From NCBI RefSeq assembly GCF_028463845.1, contig NZ_CP116805.1, positions 1,364,001-1,428,000 on the forward strand: DNA of 64,000 nt. The letters run 5' to 3'. A model generated the notes under the pieces. The model searched no databases and had not been told where the DNA came from. It saw nothing but the letters and a program-made list of their open reading frames with translations. The translations under genes and the position numbers were made by a program. This document shows, one piece after another, positions 52,433 to 62,400 of this stretch (its first letter is position 1; every line of letters begins with the position of its first letter). The stretch is from Gimibacter soli (GTDB lineage: Bacteria; Pseudomonadota; Alphaproteobacteria; Sphingomonadales; Kordiimonadaceae).

Positions 52433-52615
52433 TCAGACCTTGATATCGATCTTCAATCCCTTGCCGCCACCGGCAGGGGAAACGATCTGGGCGGCGTTGC
52501 GAGGCTTGCCACCCTTATCCATCACGATATCGTTGCCATGATCCTTGTTCATCGCGCCGACCTTGGAGGCCAGCTGACTATGGACACCCGAGACAATCGC
52601 TTTGATCGCGGCCAT
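52433..52615 (-). CDS. Small protein with a conserved C-terminal tail (C)
   Basis: This 60-residue protein starts at 52615 with GGGAG about 10 bases upstream. It is basic, Gly/Ala-rich and without membrane segments. It ends 'GLKIDIKV', sharing the last residues with proteins at 49887 and 50288 and with FliK, but the rest does not align. The function is unknown. Confidence 0.6.
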   Translation of the reverse strand: MAAIKAIVSGVHSQLASKVGAMNKDHGNDIVMDKGGKPRNAAQIVSPAGGGKGLKIDIKV

Positions 52616-52774
52616 TGTCTATTAGCTCCCTTGAACTCGAAAACTATACGCTACATTCGGTGCCTGATGAGCCGGTTCTACCTGCAAAAAATGTGGGTGT
52701 GAAGATGTGCCTAAAAATTTAGGAAATTCCAAAGTCGTCCGTATATATGTTGTTTAAAATCATGTGGTTGAATA

Positions 52775-52804
52775 AAAACGCCGGGCAAGATTGCCCGGCG
52801 TTTT
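52775..52804. terminator. Terminator after the MAPEG gene
   Basis: Perfect 14-base arms, AAAACGCCGGGCAA and TTGCCCGGCGTTTT, flank two bases. On the minus strand it is followed by a T-run. Confidence 0.9.
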
Positions 52805-52824
52805 GCGTTATTCTGGCCGTAAAT

Positions 52825-53211
52825 TCAGAGCAGGGCGAGGGCGATCTTGAAAAGCCCGACGACCGACACGGCCCAGGCGAGCGGGCGCACCCACGGTACC
52901 GGGAAAAGATAGAGCACCGCATGCACCACGCGGGCATAGAAGAAGAGCTGGGCGCCGAGAATTGTCGCATCGGTCGAGACGCCCGCCGCATGCGCGATCA
53001 GCACGAGCGGCGCGAACATCACCATGTTTTCCATCATGTTGTTGCGCAGGCGCGTGGCGCGCTTGTTGAAGACCGAGGGCTCCGGCATGTTGTCGCGCGG
53101 GCCGGCCTGTACGGCGCCGCCATTCTTCAGGATGGCCTCGCCGGCCGGAATCATGATCAGCACGAAGAAAAGGATCGTGCTGTAAAGAAGCATCGTCAGT
53201 TCAACGGACAT
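52825..53211 (-). CDS. MAPEG-family membrane protein
   Basis: This 128-residue protein has four membrane segments and the MAPEG pattern 'NMMENMVMFAPLVLIAHAAG', 'GAQLFFYARVVHAVLYLFPV'. The conserved 'ENxxxF' and 'RxxHxxxY' residues are present. The family includes glutathione transferases, but bacterial members are mostly uncharacterised. The ATG at 53211 follows GGAGG. It lies 93 bases after the KASIII pair and may belong to the same unit. Confidence 0.9.
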   Translation of the reverse strand: MSVELTMLLYSTILFFVLIMIPAGEAILKNGGAVQAGPRDNMPEPSVFNKRATRLRNNMMENMVMFAPLVLIAHAAGVSTDATILGAQLFFYARVVHAVLYLFPVPWVRPLAWAVSVVGLFKIALALL

Positions 53212-53304
53212 TGTTTCCTCCCCAGAAAATGTCACTTGGTGTGACAGAGGATAGCGACCGCCGGCCATATATGCCAGCGGCTCTTTTCAGGGAGGAATGG
53301 AGCC

Positions 53305-54435
53305 TCAGATCCGCTCGAGAATGAAGGAGCCGATCGAATAGCTTGCGCCGAACGAACAGAGGAGACCGAACTCGCCCGGCTTGAAATCGTCCTTGTATTT
53401 ATCAAAGGCGATGATGCAGCCGGCGCCCGCCGTGTTGGCATATTCATCCAACACAATCGGGGCCTTGTCCTGTGTCGGGTCTTCACCCAGCAACTTGCGG
53501 GTCGCGAACATATTCATGTTGATGTTCGCCTGATGCAGCCAGAAGCGCTTGAAATCCTCGACCTTGTAGCCCTTCGCGGCAAGCTGGGCATTCACATGGT
53601 CGATCACCTTCGGCAGCAGTTCCTTGAAGACGACACGGCCCTGCTGGATGAAGCGCTGGTCAGGATGGCTGATCTTGTCGCGCTCGATCAGCGTACGGGT
53701 GCCGAAACCGGCGGCGATATTCGTGGAATATTCGGTGAAAAGCTTGCGGTCGTGGATGCGGAAGGCGCTGGTCGATTTCGTCTCGGCCTCGCGTTCGATC
53801 ACGATGGCAACGGCGGCGTCGCCGAAGATGAAGTGGCTGTCGCGGTCGGTATAGTTCATCGCGGGCGTGATATATTCCGCCGTCACCACCAGCGCCTTGT
53901 TGGCCATGCCGCTTTGCACGGCATCAACCGCTGTCGACATGCCGAAGGTGGCGCTGGAGCAGGCCATGGCCATATCGAAGGCAAAGCCCTTGGCACCAAG
54001 GATCTTCTGCAGTTCGGTCGCCATCGAGGGCACGAAGCGTTCCCAGATCGAGGACGACAGGATCACCAGATCGATATCTTCGCCTTTGAGGTTGGCTTCT
54101 GCGAGTGCCTTTTCAGCCGCCGCCAGCGCCATCTGCACCTGCACAGGCGTGCCCATCGGGCCTTCGGGCGCCAGTTCCGAAAGGTTCGGATACATGCGCG
54201 TCGGGTCCGTCGGGCCCTTGCCGTCCATCATGAAGCGGTTCTTGATGCCCGATGCCTTTTCGATGAATTCCACGGAAGACATCTGCATGGCGTCGATGGT
54301 GCCTGCCTCGATTTCCGCCTTGTGGTCATCGTTCCAGGCGGTTGCCCAGGCGTTATAGCTTTCCACAAGCGTTTCGTTGCTGATGGAATGCGGCGGGGTG
54401 TAAACACCCGTGCCGCTGATCACGATACCGGTCAT
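53305..54435 (-). CDS. Beta-ketoacyl-ACP synthase III-like enzyme (1)
   Basis: This 376-residue KASIII-family protein is longer than E. coli FabH. It has 'SSVEFIEKASGIKNRF' and the catalytic triad Cys159 ('MACSSATFG'), His301 ('WLHQANINMN') and Asn334 ('EYANTAGAG'). It is probably a decarboxylating condensing enzyme in fatty-acid or ketone biosynthesis. The substrate pocket is not predictable. Related enzymes of this length in Pseudomonas divert acyl-CoA into fatty-acid synthesis. It follows a related enzyme by 31 bases and ends near MAPEG. Confidence 0.9.
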   Translation of the reverse strand: MTGIVISGTGVYTPPHSISNETLVESYNAWATAWNDDHKAEIEAGTIDAMQMSSVEFIEKASGIKNRFMMDGKGPTDPTRMYPNLSELAPEGPMGTPVQVQMALAAAEKALAEANLKGEDIDLVILSSSIWERFVPSMATELQKILGAKGFAFDMAMACSSATFGMSTAVDAVQSGMANKALVVTAEYITPAMNYTDRDSHFIFGDAAVAIVIEREAETKSTSAFRIHDRKLFTEYSTNIAAGFGTRTLIERDKISHPDQRFIQQGRVVFKELLPKVIDHVNAQLAAKGYKVEDFKRFWLHQANINMNMFATRKLLGEDPTQDKAPIVLDEYANTAGAGCIIAFDKYKDDFKPGEFGLLCSFGASYSIGSFILERI

Positions 54436-54466
54436 AAACCTTGCCTCCCCGTCAGGTTTTGCCGCG

Positions 54467-55600
54467 TCAGCCGCGTTCTACGATCAGGCTGCCGATCGAA
54501 TAGCCGGCGCCGAACGAGCAGATGATGCCCTTGGCGCCTTTCGGCAGGTCGGCCCGGTGCTTGTGGAAGGCGACAACCGAACCGGCGCCTGCCGTGTTGC
54601 CATATTCATCGAGCACGGTCGGGGCCTCGTTCGGCTCGGGCTCGCGGCCCAGAAGCTTCTTCGCGGCATACATATTCATGTTGATGTTGGCCTGGTGCAG
54701 CCACATGCGGGCGAGATCGGAAACCGTGAGGCCATTGTCGGCCAGTTGCTTCGAGATGAAGTCGGTGACGATGGGCAAGAGTTCCTTGAAGACCTTGCGG
54801 CCTTCCTGAACGAAGAACATGTCCTTGCGCATCATCGAGCCGTCATCAAGCCGCGTGAAGGGGCCATAGTTCGACCGGATATTGTTGGAATACTGGGTGA
54901 AAGACCGGGTGTTCAGCACTTTCCAGTGGTCGCGGCCTTCGGCGAGATCGGCGCGTTCGAGCACAACAGCCGTGGCGATATCGCCGAAGATGAAGTGGCT
55001 GTCGCGGTCGCGGTAATTCACAAGGGTGGAGAAAATCTCCGGGTTGATCATCAGGACGCGCTTGGCGGCACCCGATTTGATCGAATTGACGGCGGCGATC
55101 AGGGCGTAGGTCGCGCTGGAGCAGCCCATGACCATGTCATAGGCCGAGCCGCCCTCGATGCCCAGATGGTGCTGCACTTCAACGGCGATTGCCGGGAAGG
55201 AGCGCTGCAGGAGCGCGGTGCCGCAGATGATCTGGTCGATATCGCCGGGTTGAAGGCCGGCCTGTGCGATGGCCTGCTTGGCGGCATCAAGCGCCATCCT
55301 GGCCTGCAGGGCGGGTTCTTCAGTGGTGCCGTGCGCGCCTTCAGGGCAGCGCGACAGCAGACGGTCGAGATCCATCACGCCACCGACTTCCACCAGATGG
55401 CGCTTCTTGATGCCCGAGGCTTTTTCGATGAATTCGGCGGAGGAATATTGCTTCGCGGGGGTCAGGCCAGCGTCGATATCGGCTGCGTGCTCGGCATTAT
55501 ACTGATCGACGTGGGCATTGAAGGCCGCAACCAGTTCTTCGTTGGTGATTGCGGCAGCCGGTACGTGGAGACCGGTGCCCGTGATGACTACATCAACCAT
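54467..55600 (-). CDS. Beta-ketoacyl-ACP synthase III-like enzyme (2)
   Basis: This 377-residue paralogue of the following gene has the same layout and catalytic residues Cys160 ('VMGCSSATYA'), His302 ('WLHQANINMN') and Asn335 ('EYGNTAGAG'). Shared blocks include 'FIEKASGIK', 'RDSHFIFGD' and 'YSIGS'. Each copy keeps its own N-terminal substrate loop, so they are likely a heteromer or two steps with different acyl substrates. The ATG at 55600 was chosen with GGAGA upstream; a TTG at 55621 is possible. A small inverted repeat lies 51-64 bases upstream. Confidence 0.9.
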   Translation of the reverse strand: MVDVVITGTGLHVPAAAITNEELVAAFNAHVDQYNAEHAADIDAGLTPAKQYSSAEFIEKASGIKKRHLVEVGGVMDLDRLLSRCPEGAHGTTEEPALQARMALDAAKQAIAQAGLQPGDIDQIICGTALLQRSFPAIAVEVQHHLGIEGGSAYDMVMGCSSATYALIAAVNSIKSGAAKRVLMINPEIFSTLVNYRDRDSHFIFGDIATAVVLERADLAEGRDHWKVLNTRSFTQYSNNIRSNYGPFTRLDDGSMMRKDMFFVQEGRKVFKELLPIVTDFISKQLADNGLTVSDLARMWLHQANINMNMYAAKKLLGREPEPNEAPTVLDEYGNTAGAGSVVAFHKHRADLPKGAKGIICSFGAGYSIGSLIVERG

Positions 55601-55650
55601 ATCTTCGCTTTCTCCGGACAAGCTAGGCGGGCGGTTTCCGTCCGTCCCAC

Positions 55651-55664
55651 TGACATATTTGTCA
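55651..55664. promoter_or_regulatory. Inverted repeat TGACA-TATT-TGTCA
   Basis: Two 5-base arms with a 4-base spacer lie 51-64 bases before the first KASIII gene. It is a likely operator for a dimeric regulator, but the family is not assigned. Confidence 0.4.
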
Positions 55665-55812
55665 CAAACGCGCCAAGCTATACTGCCTTTTATCGGGCGG
55701 GGAAACCGAACAATCGGCTTTTGCCATCAACTTTCCTCAAGTTTTCGCCTAGTGCCTTCTAAACACTGACTTTCGAGTGGCTGACGCCGAGCGGGCATGC
55801 TAGGGGAAAGGC

Positions 55813-56568
55813 ATGTCCATCTGGGGAAAAATCATCGGTGGTGCGGCCGGGCTTGCCCTTGGCGGGCCGCTTGGCGCGCTTGTCGGCCTTGCGGTCGGCG
55901 CAGCGGTCGACGTGGGGATCGAACGCACCCCCGCAACCGCCCGTACAGCACGCCACACGCGGGAGGTGACCTTCACCATCGGTGTGATCGCGCTTGCCGC
56001 CAAAATGGCGAAGGCGGACGGCGTCGTGACCCGCGCCGAGGTGGATGCCTTCAAGAAAGTATTCAAGGTACCGCCCGCCGAGATGCGCAATGTGGGCCGG
56101 GTCTATGATCTCGCCCGCCAGCATACGGCAGGGTTCGAGGCCTATGCCCAGCAGATCGCCTACCTGATGCAGGGCAACCGACCGGTACTGACCGATCTTC
56201 TGGAGGCGCTGTTCTTCATCGCCAAGGCGGACGGCGAGGTGCACCCGGCGGAGCTTGCCTTCATCCGCACCGTTGCCGATATTTTCGGCTTCTCGCCCGA
56301 CGAGATCGAAACGATGATCCTCAGGCATATCGGACCTGATCCGGAAAGCCCTTATACGATCCTCGGGGTGACACCGATGACGGATGATGCGACGCTGAAG
56401 GCGCGCTACCGGCGACTGGTGCTTGAAACCCACCCCGACCGCCTGATGGCGGAAGGTGTGCCGGCGGACCTAATCGCGGTGGCAACGCGGCGGTCGGCGG
56501 AGATCAATGCCGCCTACGATGAAATCATGGCAGCGCGCCGCAAGGTGCGCGAACGGGGAGCCGTCTGA
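55813..56568 (+). CDS. TerB/J-domain protein, DjlA-like
   Basis: This 251-residue protein has an N-terminal glycine-zipper-like hydrophobic segment (about 6-34). A TerB-type domain (about 51-170) has two acidic loops, 'MAKADGVVTRAEVDAF' and 'IAKADGEVHPAELAF'. The C-terminal J-domain has the conserved HPD (207-209, 'ETHPDRL'), which activates DnaK. This layout is that of DjlA, a membrane-anchored co-chaperone of envelope stress. It is followed without a gap by the DMT exporter. Confidence 0.92.
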   Translation: MSIWGKIIGGAAGLALGGPLGALVGLAVGAAVDVGIERTPATARTARHTREVTFTIGVIALAAKMAKADGVVTRAEVDAFKKVFKVPPAEMRNVGRVYDLARQHTAGFEAYAQQIAYLMQGNRPVLTDLLEALFFIAKADGEVHPAELAFIRTVADIFGFSPDEIETMILRHIGPDPESPYTILGVTPMTDDATLKARYRRLVLETHPDRLMAEGVPADLIAVATRRSAEINAAYDEIMAARRKVRERGAV

Positions 56569-57471
56569 ATGACGCCACGGGACTTCATCCTGCTGATCGG
56601 TATCAATCTCGTATGGGGCCTTAATTTTCTGGCGGTGAAGTGGGCAGTTGCCGATCTGCCGCCGCTTGTGGCCAATGCTGCGCGCTTCTTTATTGTGCTT
56701 CTGTTCCTGTTCCCCTTCCTGCGGTTGGTGCCAGGGCGGATGAAAGCGCTGATCACGCTCGCGACCGTTCTCGGTTTCATGCATTTCGGCGCTGTTTTCA
56801 TTGGCATGTCGCTCGCCGAGGATATCAGCGCGGTTGCCATCGCGACCCAGCTTTCCACGCCTTTCTCGACCCTTCTCGCCATTGTCTGGCTGAAGGAAAA
56901 GGTCGGCTGGCGGCGTATCCTCGGTCTTTCCATGAGCTTTTCCGGGGTGTTGGTGCTGGGGCTTGATCCTGCAGTGCTCAACTATCTGGATGCGGTGGCC
57001 TGGATCGTCTTTTCGTCTTTCCTTTATGCAACCGGTACCATCCTCATGCGGCAGTTGCGCGATGTGAATGCGTTCACAACGCAGGCATGGATCGCCATCA
57101 GTGCAATCATTGGCTCGCTGTTGCTGTCGGCGTTCATGGAAACGGGGCAGGTAGAGGCCGTTCAGAACGCCCACTGGCAGGCATGGGCAGCAGTCCTTTA
57201 TGCCGCAGTCTTCTCGTCTATCGTCGGCCATGGTGGTGTGAACTATCTGCTGCGGCGGTACGAGGTGTCGGTCCTGTCGCCTTATTTCCTCCTCACCCCA
57301 TTTTTCGCCATCGGGGCTGGTGTCATTGTGCTCGGCGAAAGCCTGACATGGCGGGTGCTGCTGGGCGGTGCCCTCACACTTGCCGGCGTGTTGATCGTCA
57401 CACTCAGGAACGCGCGGCGAAACCGCGCTCTGGCAGACACAATCGTGCAGGCACGGACGAGTGGGGAATAG
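56569..57471 (+). CDS. EamA/DMT-family transporter
   Basis: This 300-residue protein has ten membrane segments in two EamA repeats ('LLIGINLVWGLNFLAVKWAV' in the first and 'FVVATGTILMRQL'-type starts in the second). The second repeat has 'GALTLAGVLIV' at its end. Members of this family export metabolites such as amino acids. The start follows the J-domain gene stop directly, so it is co-transcribed. Confidence 0.93.
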   Translation: MTPRDFILLIGINLVWGLNFLAVKWAVADLPPLVANAARFFIVLLFLFPFLRLVPGRMKALITLATVLGFMHFGAVFIGMSLAEDISAVAIATQLSTPFSTLLAIVWLKEKVGWRRILGLSMSFSGVLVLGLDPAVLNYLDAVAWIVFSSFLYATGTILMRQLRDVNAFTTQAWIAISAIIGSLLLSAFMETGQVEAVQNAHWQAWAAVLYAAVFSSIVGHGGVNYLLRRYEVSVLSPYFLLTPFFAIGAGVIVLGESLTWRVLLGGALTLAGVLIVTLRNARRNRALADTIVQARTSGE

Positions 57472-57478
57472 GGCGCCC

Positions 57479-58216
57479 ATGCAGGCGATTTCCCATCCAT
57501 CACCGAACCGCGATGCCCGGGCGGGCGGTATCACGCCCGATATGGTGATCCTGCATTATACCGGCATGGAAACAGGCGAGGCGGCACTGGCCCGGCTCGT
57601 TGATCCCTCGGCTTCGGTGTCCGCCCATTATCTGGTTGAGGAAGACGGCCGTATTTTCCAACTGGTGGATGAGGCCGACCGTGCGTGGCACGCCGGCGTG
57701 TCCCACTGGCAGGGACGCGAGGCATTGAACCACCATTCCATCGGGATCGAGATCGTCAATCCGGGGCACGAGTTCGGCTATCGAGCATTCCCCGAGGCGC
57801 AGATCGCGGCGCTTCTGGCTCTGCTTGCCGATATCGCGGGGCGACGTGCGATCCGGCGTGACCTTTATATCGGCCACAGCGATGTGGCGCCGGACAGGAA
57901 AACCGATCCCGGCGAGCTTTTCCCGTGGGAGCGGCTGGCTGCAGCCGGATTCGGCGTCATGCCGGCGGTGGAAGATGCTGTCCTCGCCGACACAGGCGAC
58001 GCGCCTGCCGATCAACTCGCCGCGTGCTGGCACCATCTGGCCGAGATCGGCTACAGAATTGACGCAAACGATCCCTATGGTAAAGGGGCGGACATTGTGG
58101 CCGCTTTCCAGCGCCACTGGCGGCGCGGCGCGGTGACAGGTCAGATCGACCGGGGCACGGCTGCCGCCATTGCCAGCGTCCGTGACCAGATTATCCGCCT
58201 GAAGGAGGCTTCATGA
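57479..58216 (+). CDS. N-acetylmuramoyl-L-alanine amidase (AmiD-like)
   Basis: This 245-residue Amidase_2 enzyme has zinc ligands His26 ('ILHYTGM'), His133 ('YIGHSDVAP') and Asp143 ('KTDPGE'). 'HHSIGIEIVNPG' is the conserved core. A C-terminal peptidoglycan-binding helical domain (about 170-240) ends 'AVTGQIDRGTAAAIASV'. It cleaves the muramyl-peptide bond. It lacks a signal peptide, so it could act in the cytosol on recycled anhydro-muropeptides, like AmpD, although the length resembles AmiD. Its stop overlaps the next start (ATGA). Confidence 0.93.
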   Translation: MQAISHPSPNRDARAGGITPDMVILHYTGMETGEAALARLVDPSASVSAHYLVEEDGRIFQLVDEADRAWHAGVSHWQGREALNHHSIGIEIVNPGHEFGYRAFPEAQIAALLALLADIAGRRAIRRDLYIGHSDVAPDRKTDPGELFPWERLAAAGFGVMPAVEDAVLADTGDAPADQLAACWHHLAEIGYRIDANDPYGKGADIVAAFQRHWRRGAVTGQIDRGTAAAIASVRDQIIRLKEAS

Positions 58217-59427
58217 AACCTACTGCCCTCGCTGTTCTTGCCCTTTCTGCCTTCGGGGCCGCCGCGCAGGCTGCACCCCAGCTGGGGGTGACGTCGGATC
58301 ACGCACCGAACGCCGAAACGGTTGCCTGTCTTGAAGCGCTGACCGCAGATTGCGCCATTGATGCAGCGCTCAAGACAGTGATTGCCGAGGAACTGGGGAT
58401 CGACCGCGCCCGGGTGCTGATCGGCGTGGCACGCTCGCTGATCGCCGCCGGGCAGCAGGAACAGGCGCAACAGACCCTGATGCTGGCGATGGAAGAGGCA
58501 CGCTCGGTGCAGCTGTCGCTTGTCACGCAAGGCATGATCAAGACGATTGCCCCCCTGATGGTGCGGGCCGGCGATATGGCGAGCGCACTGGCGCTGACCG
58601 AAGAACTGACGATCGAGACGATCCGCGATCAGGTCTATCTGGCCCTCGCTGATGAGGCCGGGCATCGTGGCGCCTACGGCGACATCAAGGTGGCGCTTTC
58701 AAAACTGGCGAACCCGGCGCGCGGGCGCTGGAAGATGATCGACCTGATGCTCATCCTGCCGAAGGAAGCGCTGCTTGCTGACCGCATGAGTGAAGCCATC
58801 GCCTTTGTCGGCAGCCTTGATGACCCGAAGGAACAGTATCGCGGCCTTGTGGCGCTTGCTGCGCTCAATGACAAGCTTGGCGATACCGGCACGCGCGACG
58901 CACTGATGGTGGAAGCCGGCGAAACTTTCCAGGCCGTGTTCGGGATCAATGACCGGGCCGAGGCCTCGGCGCAGGCGCTGAAAGCGCTTGTCACGGCAGG
59001 TGCCGACGAAAGCCTTATCAGTGCGGCCTACGATCTTGCCCTGATGCATGGCGGGCGGGTGCGCTCCCGCGAGGACCGTGCTGATATCGATATGGCGCTC
59101 GGCCCCGTGGAAGCTGCCAATGGCCATGTCGATACGGCATTCAAGCGGCTTGAAGGCTTCGATGAGGGGGCAGGGCAAGCGGGCTATCTGGCCGCCGTTG
59201 CCACACGCCTGCCGCAGGGCGAGAACCGGCTCATGGGGTCGGTCAATGCCGTTCTTGATGATATCGATGAAATCGACGGCGCTTATGACCGCGACCAGAT
59301 GCGCCTCACGCTGCTGGACGGTCTGGTCGCCGGCGGGCACAAGGCGCCCGCCGAAGCACTGGTTAAACGGATCGAGGATGACGACAGTCAGGCCCTTGGC
59401 CTCGCGCTTCTCGCTCCAATGCTCTGA
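58213..59427 (+). CDS. Periplasmic helical-repeat protein of unknown function
   Basis: This 404-residue protein has a signal peptide (about 1-21, 'LALSAFGAAAQAA'). The rest is a run of helix pairs like TPR or SEL1-type solenoids, for example 'IGVARSLIAAGQQEQAQQTL' and 'LVALAALNDKLGDTGTRDAL'. No catalytic motif was seen. It is translationally coupled to the amidase and so may bind or regulate it, or bind peptidoglycan. That is inference. Confidence 0.8.
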   Translation: MKPTALAVLALSAFGAAAQAAPQLGVTSDHAPNAETVACLEALTADCAIDAALKTVIAEELGIDRARVLIGVARSLIAAGQQEQAQQTLMLAMEEARSVQLSLVTQGMIKTIAPLMVRAGDMASALALTEELTIETIRDQVYLALADEAGHRGAYGDIKVALSKLANPARGRWKMIDLMLILPKEALLADRMSEAIAFVGSLDDPKEQYRGLVALAALNDKLGDTGTRDALMVEAGETFQAVFGINDRAEASAQALKALVTAGADESLISAAYDLALMHGGRVRSREDRADIDMALGPVEAANGHVDTAFKRLEGFDEGAGQAGYLAAVATRLPQGENRLMGSVNAVLDDIDEIDGAYDRDQMRLTLLDGLVAGGHKAPAEALVKRIEDDDSQALGLALLAPML

Positions 59428-59437
59428 CTATTAAGTC

Positions 59438-62400
59438 TCAGCTTTTGGCTTCCGCCTCCGCGCCTTCGGGCACGGGGGTGTGGCCGCTGCCATCGTTGCC
59501 GATGCTGATGGCTGCATAGGGCCGCATCCGGGCGAGTACGAGGAAGGCGGCCGGGGCGAAATAGAAGCTCACGATCATCGACAGGAATGTCCCGCCCACG
59601 ATCGCGACGGCAAACGGCGGCCAGAAGGCCCCGCCATCGAGGATCAGCGGCATGAAACCGCCAACCGTCGTCAGCGTCGTCGAGATGATGTGGCGGCCCG
59701 TTTTCATCACTCCGTGCACCACAGCCTCGCCGTCGCCGTCACGGGCAGCGGGCATGTTGCGCAGCTCTGACAGGATCACGATGGCCGCGTTGATCGCGAG
59801 GCCGACAAGGCCCATCAGGCCGATGATCACCACGAAGGTGAGCGGATAACCGAAGAACCACAGCGAGAAGAAGCCGAGGCCCGCTGCCTGCACGGCGGCA
59901 AGGAAAGTGACGAGGGCAAGGCGGAAGCTGTTGAAGGTCAGCACGATGGTCAGCACCATCAGGATGACAAGAAGGCCGACGGTTGCGAACAGCTGCCCGA
60001 GTGCCTCGCCGCGTTCTTCGCTTTCGCCGCCAAACTCCAGCCGGTAGCCCGGCGGCATCTGCAAGGGATGCGCGGTCAGTTCTTCCTTCAGGGCGTTGAA
60101 GGCGATATCGGGGATCGTGTTGAACTCGAGGAAGCCCTGAATCTCATTGATCCGTTCGCCGTCATGGTGGGCAATAACACCAACCTTCGAATTCAGCCGC
60201 ACATTGGCAACCGCCGAAACCGGCAGGTCCTCGCGGAAGCCGTCCGCCGTGTTTTGCGGCATGGTGCCGATGAGGCCCATGTCGGCAACCGAGTTGATAT
60301 CGGTGCGCGCCCCGCGGTCCACGATCAGGCGCACGGGCACCTGCTGGGTTTCCTCGATGATATGGGTGGCGATCACACCGCCGGTGAGGGCGGCCATCTG
60401 GCTTTCAACATCCGAAAGCGTCAGGCCGGCAACCAGCACGTCATCCTCGCGGGCGTCGATCTCGACAAGCGGCAGCGAGCCTTTGAGCGTGGCGGAGGTG
60501 TGGGTGACTTTCGGCAGGCGGCTGACAATCTCGCGGACCTTGTCACCATATTCCTGCAGCACGGCGAGATCGGGGCCAATCACACGCACCTCGATGGGGG
60601 CCTGGATCGGCGGGCCGGTTTCCAGCTCGCGCACCTGCACGACCGCCTCGGGCAGCAGGGCCGGGGCTTCACGCTGCAGGCGCGGCATGATCTCGGCCAG
60701 CCGGTCATAATCATCCAATGTGACCATGGCTTCGGCGATGCTGACCACGCCGTCGTTCGAGGCGATCACGCTGTAATAGAATTTGCCGGGGCGCACGCCG
60801 ATGTACCAGTGCAGGCTTTCCACGCCTTCATACTGGCGCACGAAGGCATCAAGCTTGCGGGCTGCCGCTTCGGTTTCCTCGATCGAGACCTGCCCTGGCA
60901 TCTGCAACTGCAGGCGGAACTGGTTGCGGTCGCTGATCGGGAAGAACTGGCTTTCTACCTGTGTAGCTGCCACGAAACCGAGCATGGGGATAAGCATGGC
61001 AAGCGAGGCCGACAGGATCGGACGTTTCACCGACCAGCGCAGCGACTTTTCAAAGCGGGACGAAAGCCAGCGGCCTTCCACCCCGTCGCGCCACCAGACG
61101 CGTTCGGGCTTTGCGCTCATGTCCGCATTCGGGTCGCGGCCTTCGACCACACGGCCGGCAACGGCCGAAATGATGGTGAAGCCGATGACATAGGACGCAA
61201 TCAGCGAAGCGATCACGGCGGCAGGGATCCCTACCAGAAAATCACCCGCGTTGCCCGGCATCAGAATGAGCGGCATGAAGGCGATGATGGTGGTGGCGGT
61301 GGAGCCTGCAAGCGGCAGCCACAGTTTCCGCACCGTGATGCCAACGGCGGTGGAGCGGCGCACGCCCATCAGGCGCAGATGCTGGATCTCGTCGGTGATC
61401 ACAATGGCGTTGTCGACCATTATGCCAAGCGCCACGATCATGCCGGTGACAAGCACCTGCTCGATCCGCAGCCCCATGATATTGACGATGGCAAGGGCGG
61501 CGAGCAGCGTGAGTGGCAGGATGGAAGCGGACACAAGCGAGGCCCGCCAGCCAAGCGACACCAGAAGCACAGCCAGCACCACAAAGGCACCTTCGGCAAG
61601 GTTTGCCATCAGGCCGTTCAGGCGGTCATCGGCATACAGGCGCTGGTCGAAGATGCGCTCCAGCTTGATCGAAGCGGGCAGCGTTTCTTCGGATTCCGCC
61701 ATCATGCGGCCAACGGCATCCGACCAGCGGTCAATGCGGCTGTCTTCAAACATGCGGGCGGCCACCACAACGCCGTACGAGCCTTCGTTGATGGCAACCG
61801 TGCTTGCCGGGTTTTCAAAGGTGCGCTCGATGCGGGCGATATCGCCTAGGCGCACGGCAGCGCCTTTTTCATCCTGTCCGAGCGATACGCGGGCGAGCCG
61901 CGCGATATTGTCGATGGCGCCCGATACCTGCACAACCATGCGGTTGGTATCGCTGCTGACGATGCCGGCAGCGCCCTTGGCGTCAGACCCGGCAACGCGG
62001 GCGGCGACCTGCGCCACCGTCAAGCCGTGGGCGGCAAGGGCCTTGGGGTCGAACGATACGCGGATTTCCTCGTTCGGCAGGCCGAGAACGTCCACAAAGT
62101 CGGTGCCTTCAAGGTTACGGAGCTTGCGTTCGATCTCCCGCGCGTGGCGGCCAAGGATGGCGTAATTGACCGGCGTGTCGCTGTGCCATGTCAGCGCCAG
62201 AATGGCCGAGTGGGCATAGATGCGGGTGTCCGAGAAATCGGGGGCTGTGACGCCTGCTGGCAGGTCCGTCACTTCAGCCACCTTGTCTTTCAGGCGCTGG
62301 GTGATGGGCTTGGCGTCTTCGACCCGGTCTTCAAGCTCAATGCTGATGAAGCTGATCCCGGCGCGGGTGACGGATTTCACCTCCTTCACCTCGGGGATTT

